Part shown: piece after piece, positions 35,483 through 49,000 of the stretch
Layout of the letters: the number at the start of each line of letters is the position of its first letter
How positions within the stretch are numbered: the first letter of the stretch is position 1
Source of the DNA: Pieris napi
Lineage: Eukaryota; Arthropoda; Insecta; Lepidoptera; Pieridae
Direction: 5' to 3'
Length of the DNA: 64,000 nucleotides
NCBI RefSeq assembly: GCF_905475465.1
Contig: NC_062239.1
Coordinates: forward strand, 6,944,001-7,008,000
Translations under genes and position numbers: made by a program
Notes under the pieces: model-generated
Seen by the model: only the letters and a program-made list of their open reading frames with translations
Told to the model about the DNA's origin: nothing
The model's database searches: none

Positions 35483-37027
35483 TTTTGCTTCTATTTAAGA
35501 ATTCCTGCAAAATTAAATGTATATTGAGAATATAAAATTATTACGCGAATAATCAACAGAATATTCAGGATAAAAATATACGAGGCTGTACCTATAAAGA
35601 AATCCCTAGGATCCAATCCCAAATCCCAATAAACCAAACAAGATATTTGTTGGATTTGATTTTTCCGCAGGATTTTTCAAAGATTATCTATAGAAAAACA
35701 TGCACAGATTATAAGTGAATATAGAAGCCGAAATGCTGTTGGCTCAAATTTGATAACACGTCTTCTTTTGATCAGCCCCTTTAACACTTTATTTTATTTA
35801 GATATAAAATATTCATTAGTATCTACATTTTAAAGTAAAATCTCAAAAAGACGAGTAGGCAAGCTATGAGAACTTTCAAGAACCGTCCGCAATATAACAC
35901 AAAACATGAGCCACATTTGACCACCTCTTAACTTAAACACCGTAATATATAAAATAACAAAGTTATAAGATTATAATATAACTCATATATTTCAAATTAG
36001 CCACACGATTATGAGGTCTAGTAAATGTCAATTTCGAGAAGATGTAGTTTCAAATAGAAAACAATATAAAGGAAAAAAGAAACCCCATTTTACTTTATTT
36101 AATTATTACTATATATTTTTATAATAATTATTACAAGATTAGAATTATTTATTTTGTCGATGAAATCAACCATCGAGGCATATACCATAATATCGAGCTT
36201 TACTATGGATGATATATATAATTGTTGGAATTGAACAAAATTTTTCAAAAATTTGTTTAAAATAAACGAGAGATCATAAAAATAAAGTAAAAATGTTGTT
36301 TTGACCGTCTTGTGAGCATTGACAAATCCCGTCAACTTTGGAGCGCTGTAACAGCGTTTCCAATTAACGAAATTTAAAAAAGTTACGGAGAAAAATCTTC
36401 AGAAAAAGATTCTCTACAAAATTGTTATAACATAATTTTTTGATAAAATCAGAAGAAAAAAGTTATTAAGCAAAAAAGGATTTTTTTACTTATAATTTTG
36501 AATTTTGGCTTTATGATAAAAAGTCACACAGAAATAATTGTAGGCAAAGCAATTTGTTACGAAACATGTCTTCACAAAATTTTTTTACGTTGGATAGTTT
36601 AGGATATACAGCCAAATATGTGTTTTCACCCCCTTTTCCAAGATGGCGTCCGGGGACAAGGGCCCAACGCCACAAACTTGGGTGTAAGCCAGTTTTACCC
36701 CCCCTACATATTCCATAAAAAAAATTTAAATCATTCTATGTCGTCTTCGACCATAAACACAATAATAATTTATTGTTTATTCAGGTTTCAGCTACATAAA
36801 TAAAATGAAAATAGCAACACATGAAAACGATGAACGAGCTGTCAAAACTCAAAAAGTAGTTTGGCTGTATTTTCATGGGTGTCGAGTTTCTTTGAATAAA
36901 TTCCATAATTTTTGAAATTCTTCTGACTCTATCAATTATGAGTGTTGTGAAAATGGTTTAGATAAGCTTCTGTGTGTAAAAAGTACTACTTACAGGCCTT
37001 GCACGTCTTCGCGTAAACAAATCCAAA
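35483..37027. other. divergent spacer between the HACD gene and PIP4K
   Basis: The two genes are transcribed away from each other across this 1.5-kb AT-rich spacer, which must contain both promoters and 5' UTRs. A GC-richer patch at 36630-36720 looks repeat-derived. No TATA box or other promoter motif can be placed with confidence. Confidence 0.5.
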
Positions 37028-40000
37028 ATGTCCGTTCCTACAACAGGATTGAGTAAATTGAAAAAGAAACATATTCGTGTGAAACACCAGAAAGTGAAAT
37101 TATTCCGTGCTAATGAACCTTTACTCTCTGTTTTTATGTGGGGAGTTAATCACACGGTAATATTTTTAGATTATACAAGTCTTTAGTTTCGGTTTTATTG
37201 CTTAGAACTTACCTTACCTTAGCATTTTTATTTTACGTTGTGAATTTTAGTTGATAAATCGAAATGTCACTCAGCTTCTTAGTAAAATATTCATATACCT
37301 TTCATCTGGCAAATCATCAATAATCAAATAGTAATTGTATGTTTATATATATAAATGCTAGGTCAATACACAGGTGCCAAATATTTGTCACCTGAAATCA
37401 TTATTATCCAAAATTTTATTTATCACCTTGTTTTAAAATAATTTATTCAGGAGTAAAAATTTGCAGTAAAGTTAAACAAGACTTTGATAATAGTTAATTA
37501 TAATTAGTCTAACATAATCCACTTATATACTAATAATAATGATAGTTATTATAAGTTGTTTTTAAAAAGGACTTTTTACCATTTTTTTGGATGTACAACC
37601 ATTTTTTTTCCAGATAAATGAACTGAGCCACGTCTCAATACCTGTTATGTTACTTCCTGATGATTTCAGGGCATATTCTAAACTTAAAGTTGATAACCAT
37701 TTGTTTAATAAGTAAGTATTATTTTTACTTTTATGTTAGATACTCAATACTAGATAGTAGATACTCCTGCATATTAACTTTCTTTCCCATTACAAATAAT
37801 AATAATTTAAACAAACATGGGATAATGTCTGCCCCATTCTCCATAGTGATGTATGAGTCTACACTTTTAACTCCCATAATTTATTTATTCAGTAAAATAG
37901 GGTTTGACAATTGGGGCTAAATGTACCACTATCTAAATATATGCATGTATTTATTTAATAAATCAATAAACTTGAGAACTTGATGAATGTATTACTTACT
38001 TGTGAATGTCTCGCTATAACTTGAGAATGGCTGGAATAATTTGGCTAATTATGATATTAAAATAGCTGTGGAAGTTCAGGGGTAAGTTTCAACGATGGGA
38101 AAGATAAATAATAAGTTGAGAAAAATTCTAAAAACAAGAAACTCTTTAGAAATAAAAAATTGACACTTATTTCTCATATATTTGTAGATGCCTTCAGATA
38201 TTTGTGCATCATAGTATGGGGTCAATCTCTTTGGTCTGTTTAAAAAAATATATTTATTAATACTTCGTGGCAACAACATAATAAAATTGACAAAATTAAA
38301 TGAAAAGGCGGCCTTATCGCTTTCGAGCGATCTCTTCCAGGCACCCAATTTTATTAATTATAATTTTATACACTATTCCCGCAGAGAAAACATGCCATCA
38401 CACTTCAAAGTAAAGGAGTACTGCCCTCTCGTCTTCAGGAATCTGCGAGAGAGATTTGGAATAGATGACCTTGATTATAAGGAGTCATTGACTAGGTAAG
38501 TTTTTGTAAACATTTTTTTTTTGCTAGGAAACCACGTGTGTTACGCTATTACCGGAGCTGTATTTATTTATATTTTATTTCCTTTTATATTTTCTCGTCC
38601 GGTCCTACTTCCCGTCATATCCTATAGGTTTAGAAAACCAGATAACTACCTCCGTTCGAGAGCCAGAAAGAAGTATATTAATAAGCTGCGGCGTTCGGCC
38701 ACAGCGCCGTCTGGTGTTACGGAGATGAGGAATGGACAAGAGAGCCTCCGAGATGCTTGCGATCTGCTCAAATATGGCCTGAGTATGAATCTCAGGCTGA
38801 GGTCAGCAGTTTGATTTGTAACGGTTTTCTTTTAACAGAATGTAGTGTGCCTTGGATTGACACAGCATTTCATCATTCACGATCACCGTGTTTTGTATTT
38901 TGTTTGGGAGAAATCGATTGCTTTTTGTTATTCCGGTGTGTCATGCATTGTAAATCCTAAGATAAACATTTTGTTCGTCATACATCCAACTTTTCACAGT
39001 AAACACGCGTTTTGGACACACAAAAATCCTCTTTTATGTCACAAAGCAAATAGCACATAGCAAAGTTAATTCTAAGAGAAGTTAGAAACTAATTATGAAA
39101 TTGAGAGAATTATAATAAATCGAGTAATTAAAATAATGTAAGGAAGCGGTAAATTAGGTATTTTCCCCTATTATAATATAGAATATACATAAATCAATTA
39201 ACAAAAATCATAAGGATGTTAAAAAGTCAATAAACTTTGTGCAGAACTTAGAATTAAAGAGTACTCTCATTTATGTATTAAGAATGTTAAACCAAGTAAC
39301 CAAAGGTCGCTTTGGGTTAATAGCTCATCTAGACGTTTAAAATTATAACAAAGCAATACAAATTAATGTCAATTACATAGTAGGCAGTTGGAGCGATACC
39401 ATTAAAGTGTATGAATAAAAACTTGGTTAAATAAGGCATTTATTTGCGTTGTTTTCGAGTCATTCAACAAAAGATTGTGTAAAAGTATAGGTAGCTATGA
39501 CCTTGACCATATTTATGTTAATAATTGACTTTTCCCCCGCAATAAAGAAACATAACTCCTCATTGAAAAGTTAAATTAATTCTAAATATACATTTACTAC
39601 CAGTTCGCAAGTCAAGGGCGTAGAGCGGGCAAAAAGAACTGGCAAGAAACTCACCGCCACTCTTTTTAATCGCTAAGTTTTGAGTCATACAAATTGTTTG
39701 AACTGGAGCAAATCAAGAATTAGGATAATTTAAATATTCGTCAAATTAAAAAAAAAATTGTTTAATTGACACATTTTCACATGTTCACATTTGAGCCTTA
39801 TAAAATATACTAATAACATTTCTACTACATCGTGATGAGTAAGAATTCTGGATTTCCGAAGCATGGTGTGTCCCTTTAATGTAAAGGTTTAATAAAATAT
39901 AAAATAAAATTTTATCAAATCAAATCAAGCCAACGTATTTTTAATTTTTAATATCACAAAAGGTACTTAAGTGCGAAATAATCTAAATATCTTTGAAGCC

Positions 40001-43000
40001 ATTAGAAACAATATTTAACAATTATTATTTTATACAACTAATACAAGTTGAAATCTTAGGCATAGGAATATTTTAGAGGCTTATCAATAAGCTAATTAAC
40101 TAGTCTAATGACATGATATAGCGTCATTTAATAACACAATAATGAACGGGCGTAACCATTATTTTTAAAAATAAATTGCTATACATAAAAGTATTGTACA
40201 ACTCTACAAAGTTTTGAAGGGAAGCGAATTTTAATTGTGTGTTATTAGTCTGCAAACAATTTTGTACTATGACGTAAACGTTCGCTTGAATATGTTGCGC
40301 TACGCCTCTACTTATTATTTCTCGAGGAGCTTTCTATGGAATTTCTTTACGTAGCATTCCTGTGGGCAGCCAAGTGTTATATATGTTAGTTTTGTAAAAT
40401 TGGTATGCCATACTGGCGCTAATTAAATATAGATTACAATTTTTACAGTAAATATTAGACAAGTGTTATTTAAAAAGAATAACTTCCACACACGGACTTT
40501 CAGCGTTTAATAAGCAGTGGCCTGACAACTACTTTAGGTCAAATTGTAAAGGAAGGCGAAGAAGATTGGCCAGCGAATGGTGTATATGTCACCGTAAAAT
40601 TGTAAAAACCTTTAGATTATAATCTATCTCGCGAGATTGTAAACTGTCGAAAGATTGTTAGTGTAGTACAATCTCTACCGAATAATAATACGTTAAATTG
40701 TAAGCAGTACGCTGAGGTTCACAATCTTTCGACAGTTTATAATCTCGCGAGATAGATTACAATCTAACGGTGTTTACAATTTTACGTTAACATATACATT
40801 TTGGATATCAGATCTTATGTAATGTTTAAAGTGCAATGTAAATTTATTGCGTCGCAGAAGGGACTGCGCATTTTTGTCCTTATAAGAGTTATTTTTAGAT
40901 TGTATAATGCAATGAGTAATATCGTCGTTTTAAGATGTTTTTTACCTTACCCGACTGATCACTCTGACTAGAGTGTGAACTTAAGTTTAAACAACGATAA
41001 AAACATTGTACTATATACTCTTTACTACGTTCTGTATCTACTTCGCAGATGCTATCTGTTGCAGTCTAAGGTAAATAATAAGAATATTGTCGGCAGGTCG
41101 CAGCCGATACCAGATGAATCTTCGGGAAAGTCCGGCGCGAAGTTCTATCAAAGTTATGACAGGCTCTTCATCCTGAAAACCTTGACTTCGGAGGAGGTGG
41201 AACGGATGCATTCATTCCTCAAACATTATCACCCGGTATGTCTTATTTTGTATATTCTACTTATTTTTAAAGTGACAGGATGACGGCATCTTTATTGCTC
41301 TTAATGAATCAACAATTGAAATATTTTGGTTAACTATAGAGATAGTAGATATATCTTTACTTTAAAAAGGTTACTAATTCAACATACCATACATACAGAT
41401 GATTCAATTATATTTATTTATTTTTATTTATTTAGTTACTAAGCTTACGACATCACACACAGTATTTAATCTACTAATTATTCAAAATCTTACAAAATCT
41501 TACATCTAAAATGTGTGACAATTAACGTAAACTAAGTTTCACAAAAAAAATAGAAAATTGAAATTTTAAAAATACAATTAAAACATATACAAGATAATAC
41601 AAGCACACAACAAAATAGAATAACATTATAGAAATTTGTTGGCACTTAAAGCAGAAAAAAAAGAAAATCATCAGCAAAACAGCCAATTCGGTTCGAGAAA
41701 AGCACCCCACAATGCTTTCTTTAAAACCGAATGAGAAATTATAGAGAATCTTTGGTCTTCAGAAACAAATGAAAGTGAGGAATAAGTCTCCCATCTGCCA
41801 TGTGGTCATACGATTTTGACAGTACTTAGATGTGTATCTAAATATATATTTTTTTTGTTTGAATGCTATTTATTTCTTGTTTGGCGTCGAAATTATGTGT
41901 CGATGCAATATTATTAAGTACGGCCATATTTTCAGTCTGTAATAATGTCTTAAGCTAGTTATTATTTTAATAGCTATATTGCACGCAACTGGTACATACG
42001 GAACTAAAATTTTAATTATATAACTAGAAAAGCATACTGTCTTGCTTTTAATTTAATAATATTTCATTCTTTTTTATTCCGATTTAAAGGAATACTATAA
42101 TTTTTATATTATTATTCGTGACAGGTATAGGAAATACGATGTCGAAGTATTGATTAAATAAAATTTACGAAATTTAAAGTGTCTTGTCATGCGATCAAAT
42201 GAAATAGTTAAATGTTCGTTAAAACGTTAATTTTGATCGTAAATTATACGTTTTTGATCATAATTTTATGTACTTAGTGGAGATCTGCCGATATATACAT
42301 ATACCCAAATATTCAAACATCATAAGGACGTAATAGTAATTCTATGTACTCATTGTTATTTAGAGGTCGTAAAAACTTAGCAAAGTCTTTGGTTTATTGT
42401 TTATTTTATATGAAATAGAAACCAAAATTATATACAAAAGAGGTCCTTTAAGTAAATACAAATTACTTGTGCTCAGGGGGTTCCTCGGCTGTTTCGTTAC
42501 TTATGTGGTATTAAATACGTGTATTGTAGTGTGTGTGTGTGAAGGTTATATAATAACAGCCAATTCTGCTTCTATATAATTTCATTTGTATAGCTATTGG
42601 TATAATTGTTACTTTACCCACCAAGACTAAGTGGGTAGGCAATTATTGAGGATTTTTTCAAAATAACTGATTGCGTATCAAATGTTTTTTTTAATATGTA
42701 GTTTTAATAGAAAAAGTATCACATATATTTGGACTCATTTTGCTAGAAAGAAGCTGTTTCAAAAAGCAATTATACTAAATATATAGCCAAAGATATAATG
42801 CGTAATACATTGTATGTACAAAAAGATTCCTGAACGAAAGTTAAGAAACAATAATATTAAATACATTTAACTAAGTAATTCCTAATTCAGCTGTGTTGTG
42901 TAAATATGAAAGTGACGTACATATCACGTGAGGGTGTGTATGCTGGGTGTGGTCATGATGCAGTACTTTGACTAGCGCTATGGATATTCTTAACACTCCG

Positions 43001-46000
43001 ATTAAGCATGTTCCGCGATAGCTTAAACAAGTCAAAGCTTAAATAGTGGTCGTTGTGTGTCCGGGATGCGCGATACAAAACTGAGTTTTTTGCATACAGT
43101 GTAAACTCTATATACCGACACTCAAGGGACTGTGCATATTTTGACGTTACAGAGAGTTGGCGATAGAAAGTAGGAAAATCTAGAAAAAGAAAAAAAATTC
43201 AGACTAGTGTTAGTAATTACATAAAAAACAATTATTATTTGAACGCTATTGCATATAGTCTGTTATTTTCGCCTGACGCCTTTTGCTGCACCAGAAATTA
43301 TGATGTATTTTTTTACTTGTTTTATTTCATTTCTTGCGATATTGAGGCATCTTCGTCATAAATCACGTTCAAGCAATCCCAATTTGTAATCAAAATAATG
43401 GATTTCTTAGAAAGTTCGGTACGTATGATGCCGACAGTCGAATTTATTACGGGCTAGGAAAATAAAGCTACAAAAGAACGTACACAGTTCCGCAGTTTTA
43501 AATAATTTCGTAAACTTAAAAAGTACATTTTATTATTTAATTGTCGTTATTGAGAGTGAATGTAATGCTATGTAGAGTGTATCATTATATGGAAGACAAG
43601 CTAAACCAACCAAAGCCGAGTGATTTCGACGCTTTAGGGAGGCCGTTGTTAAATAGACGGGCGTTACATGGAGTTTTCACAGTATGTTGATTCTGTGTGT
43701 TGATGTGAGGAACGTGAGCACGATTACGAATGTTGTAGGCAGGAATAGAAGTAGTATGTGCTTCCTCCACAATGTGTGTAGAACGTAAAGCTTACCAGCT
43801 ATACCTTCATTATACGTTCTTTATTTATTTATTGGTCAGCTTAGGAGTTACGTGTCACATGACATAATGCTTATAATAAAATAAGTCCTAAAGACTAAAA
43901 ATGTTAAGAAATGAAGCTTGTTACAAAAAACAAAAGTAATTCAATTTCTGAAATGTATGAACGATGCATTTATTTCAAGTGCTTAATAAATATTATCGGT
44001 TTCCACGAAACCTATCTTTGATAAAAATATGTTATCTTTTTGATTCTAGTAACATACGAGTTTTGTTCAAAATTTCCTTATTTTATATAATTGTCGATTT
44101 TCTAGAGACAATGGTTGTAAATTACGTCAAAAATATATATTTCTTTATGTATCTGACGTCATCTTTCGCAGAATCTGTTATCTAATCTAGTCCCCAAAAG
44201 TCAGATTAATATCTGACTTGGTGACTTAGGTATCTAATAATTTTAAGATGGTTAAATAAAATAAATGATAAACTAGAAATTGATGGCTTTAGATTTTTAT
44301 TATGATACACGTATTGGAAATGTTCCGTGTAATCTTATTTGCTAATTTAAATTAAGATTTCTGTCATTCAAAAACTAAACAACGATGTGAAATATTAACA
44401 TCAACAGCCATCCTTTTAGTTCTCATCATTATTCTTAACTCGACTAACATTTCTCTGCATGCTTGGCCGCGGCAGTCATTTGTTCTGTCTGTCTAGAGGT
44501 CTCCAATCGAGGAATCTTCGCGTCCATCGGGTCTTGTCCATGCGCGCTATATGGCCCGCCTACATTTTTAATGAAATATTCAAATATAAATTTAAAAAAA
44601 TAATGACGTTTTAAAACGAACGTCTTGTCTTTGAATCTTACCCAAATTTTGTTACGAGTCCAAAACGTACAAGTTTTCTATATTACCTTTTTTCCTACAG
44701 TATATCGTGGAGCGTCACGGCAAGACTCTTCTGCCCCAATACCTTGGCATGTACCGGCTCACTGTGGACGGTATTGAACATTATCTAGTCGCTACCAGGA
44801 ATGTTTTCTCCAACCACTTAAATATACACAAGTAGGTATTTTTCAGATGTTTTTCCTTGTATGATTCACTTATTTAAATCACTAGAAGTAACAGATACTT
44901 AGACTTGCACTATGGTGCAAGAGGTACATGTGCGTTTTATTTATCTTGTTATACGCAAGAAGGGGAGCAGCCTTATCGAACAGCAATTACTCTTGCCGGA
45001 ATCGAACCTAAAAGATTATCATGTAAAAAATAAGGTGGTTAAAAGCTGGCGTGAACCTTACATAAAATAATTGATGTTCAAACCGTTACTAAAGATAGCG
45101 GTTCGCGAACAGGTTGCCCATTGCCTTACGAGTTTGATTTTCTTGAAATGTATTGTTTTAACCCCCGATTCCTGAGCTCTAAAGCAAATAGACCGAGTTT
45201 AATGGCGTTTTTGTTTGCTGCGGCAGATATATCGGGGTTACCGACTTAACAAACATATTTTTAAGATTAAAATTATTTAGTGTGCAGTTAATTTTACTAA
45301 ATATATTTCGATTATACTTTTCCTAAAAGAAATTCAACACTTTACATTGGAGTTTCGTGCCTCGCCTTTCTTAAATTCTTATGCCCCCCTATTCATAATA
45401 TTTAATATTAAAAAATTTAATTGTTCTCTAAAGAAACTTCAATAATAAATCTTAGGAAGGAATTACTATGAAATTGTTAACAAAACAAAGTATGTAAATG
45501 TTCATATAATGAAAATTGTAATTCTTCATATAATGAAGAAGTGAAATTGAAACTCCTAATTATTTTAATCCATTTTTCGAATGTCTTAACATTCAAAGTG
45601 ACCCCGGGCGTGAGTCCCAATTTGGGGAATGGAATATCCTTTTATAAATTTATTTACGTATATTACAGAAAATACGACCTAAAAGGGTCGACAGTGGATC
45701 GTGAGGCATCTGAGAAGGAGTTGGAGAAAGAGTTGCCAACGCTCAAAGACAACGATTTTATAAAGCAAGGTATTAGGATCGACATCGGAGACGCTGCAAA
45801 GGAGAAATTGTTGGAGACACTTACAGCTGACGTTGAGGTATGTCAATTGTCAAAATTAGTTCATTTTTGAAGTTATATTTCCTTTGGCGCGTTAGGGAAA
45901 AATTATGAGAGTAAATTTTTACGATGCGCGCGCGCACCGTCACAAAAAACGGACACCCTCAACGGACAACCACGATGATGATTTCTATACGAGAAAACCC

Positions 46001-49000
46001 GTTCCAATATGGTAATAAACATAGCGTTTATTGTAAAATATAAGAATATAGTAATGATTAGTACATATTATATCGTTTCGATTGGAAGTGACCATTAAAA
46101 TAGACAAGAAAAATGCGATTCGAAGAGGGAAACCTTCTTCTAAAGCGTTCGAAGAAAATTATTACGCCAAAGAAGTATTAGTCCGGGATCCATCGCCCAT
46201 TTTTGCACTTGATTACTATCAAGCTAATTTTCGGTGAGTAGCTTTATTTTGATGAGACGCCCAATAATTTCCTATACGAAACTCTCGATTGTGGTAGCTA
46301 ACAGATGTAGCAAGGATAAAATATGTTGATTTGATGATTCTCAAATATTTATTACTAACTGATTTTTTTTTGTTAAATCTCAAGACAATTATCTAAATTA
46401 TTCGAAAAAATATTTGTCCTACAAAATCTATGGTTTGATCAAAGAGACCTTCCGACATGTATCGATAACGAGGTCATCATAAATGATTACTAACCAGGTG
46501 ATTTTTTATTTATTACTTAGTTAATATTTATGTTATTTAAAAGACATATTGTCCTACAAATTGCGCGGTACGTTATCCCGGTCCTACGCTCAAAAGTAGT
46601 AGTACAGATCCTTGATGTAAAAATAATTAATATCAAGCTGAATCTTCGTAAATAACTTCGTTTCGATGAGTCGCCCAACAATTTCCTATGCGAAAATTCT
46701 CAATTATGGTAGCTAACAGAGGTAGCAATGATAAAATATGTCGTGGGTTTCTGTATTTTGCTACTACAGCTGAGTCACACCGGTACGGCGGTACGCATGC
46801 GCAGAGCATTGCTTACTGCGAATTAGGTATCCCACGTAAAAAATTTTATACCTAGATTACTAAAAAATAAAGTTATTTAAATTTTAAAAAAGTGTTTTTC
46901 ACTGTATCTTATTTTACAAATAGGAAAACGAAAACATTACAATTCTTGTCGGACTAGTGATACATACCTGTTTTCTTGTAGGACGTTGTTTCATTTGGGC
47001 AGAGAACACACTAACCTATTATATGAAATTTTTGTCCTACAGTTAGTAATGAGAAAAAAGGTCTTGTGGTATTAACAATTTCTGAGCGTAGGACCGGGAT
47101 AACGTACCGCGCAATTTGTAGGACAATATGCCTGTTAAATAACATAAATATTAACTAAGTAAAAAATAAAAAATCACCTGGTTAGTAATCATTTATGATG
47201 ACCTCGTTATCGATACATGTCGGAAGGAGGGGACTCTTTGATCAAACCATAGGTTTTGTAGGACAAATATTTTTTCGAATAATTTAGATAATTGTCTTGA
47301 GATTTAACAAAAAAAAATCAGTTACTAATAAATATTTGAGAATCATCAAATCAACATATTTTATCCTTGCTACTTCTGTTAGCTACCACAATCGAGAGTT
47401 TCGTACAGCAAATTATTGGGCGTCTCATCAAAATAAAGCTACTCAGGGAAAATTAGCTTGATAGTAATCAAGTGCAAAAATGGGCGATGGATCCCGGACT
47501 ATATACCTTATAACGCGTGTAGGTACATAAGTACTCGTTTTTTTTTAATGTTTCAAATGTAATAGGAATATGAAGAGTGGACCTATATTTGCGTTTATTC
47601 CCTGAAGCCGCTCTTTTTGATTTTCAATTTGTAATAGACAGAAAAATACAAGAAAGTAATCCCAGCAATTTTCAATTCTTTTTTCAAGCGTGTATGTAGA
47701 AGTAGAAATCTTTAGATATAATAATAATAATATTTTTTATAAATCAGACAAATACAGTCCATTGATTGATTAGTAAGTTAGTAACAATAGTTTCTTAAGA
47801 TCTATGTTAGTAGAATTAGTAAAAATTTAAAATTAATAAATAATTAATAATAATTAATTTAATATTTTTAAATCAGTGGACAAGCCTCTCTCTAAAGTCA
47901 AAGAGTAAAGGATATTGCTCTAACTACAACAAATACATTACAACTAATATACTTTTCCAATAGTATACTAATTATATATCAATGTAGAGCCACATATTAT
48001 TATCGGTTATTAACTCTTAACCCTGACCTCTTGGGTTCGAATCACGGCTTTGCATATACTTGTCTTAGGATCAAAATTTAAAGGTCAGAATTCTGAGGCT
48101 AAAACCAAATTTATAAGATTTTTTTTTATTATCAATTCCAGTTCCTAACAAAACTCCATCTGATGGACTATTCCCTTCTACTTGGAGTACACGAGTGTGG
48201 TCGAGGCGAAGCAGAAGCTGAAGCAGCCCGACAGAAGGAAGCCGAGAACGACACAGAGAATGATTCCGAGTCTGACAGCGATACTGACAATCGCCATGAC
48301 AGGTGGAAAATATTTTTTTGTGTCACATTAATACTGTTACAAGCTAGGGGATCGGATAGAAAACGCCGTAGATCTCTTCAAGGGTTTATTATCAACTTAA
48401 TCTCAGTGACCCGTCTTCGTAAGAATATTTAAAAAAAAATAACAAATTTTAATGTTTTTTCGGAATATATGAATAAAACAATTTTTGGGGTGGTGTATGC
48501 GTGTGTCAATTATCTCCAAAAATTGCGTGACGTAATACTTGAACGCTCCCTTATTTTCTCTTCTGAAAACTCCAATATACTACTCTGTGAAATAAGTTTA
48601 AATAATTAATACGTAGAATACGGGATTTGATTTATAAAATTTTGCCAGCCACGAGATAGATTGCCAAAATTTAAATGAGTACTTATGTTGACAAAAGTTA
48701 CATAATATTCGTTTTATGATGGCGCTTCTAAACGGGCCATGTTTTGCTGCAATTGATGGCTGCAACACTGTGGCCGGCAACATTGCAAACAATAGCAGCC
48801 ACACTATGCAATATTGCAGTAATGTCCCGGCCATATAGCCAAACATGTTTTGTATAGCCACTTATGGCCGATGTTGCCCCGATGGGTGGCCGGACGATCG
48901 CTAGGCTATCGAATTCAACTGCAATATTGCACAGCCAGTTCTCTTGTTGTTTCAGTCACTCTCTTTGTTATGGCATAGTGTATCCTTTTTGACGCGACAT

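Noticed and set aside
38521..38814. 97-residue open frame in PIP4K intron 3
   Set aside because: No recognisable domain and no splice signals that fit the gene; it looks like repeat-derived sequence.
43585..43770. 61-residue minus-strand open frame
   Set aside because: Protein-like in composition but with no recognisable family, no splice support and no start context; left unannotated.
44960..45050. minus-strand GGTTCGATTCCGGC that looks like a B-box
   Set aside because: No matching A-box at the right distance; at most a decayed SINE piece.
48000..48050. GGGTTCGAATCACGG, a B-box-like word
   Set aside because: No A-box and no cloverleaf; insufficient to call a tRNA or SINE.
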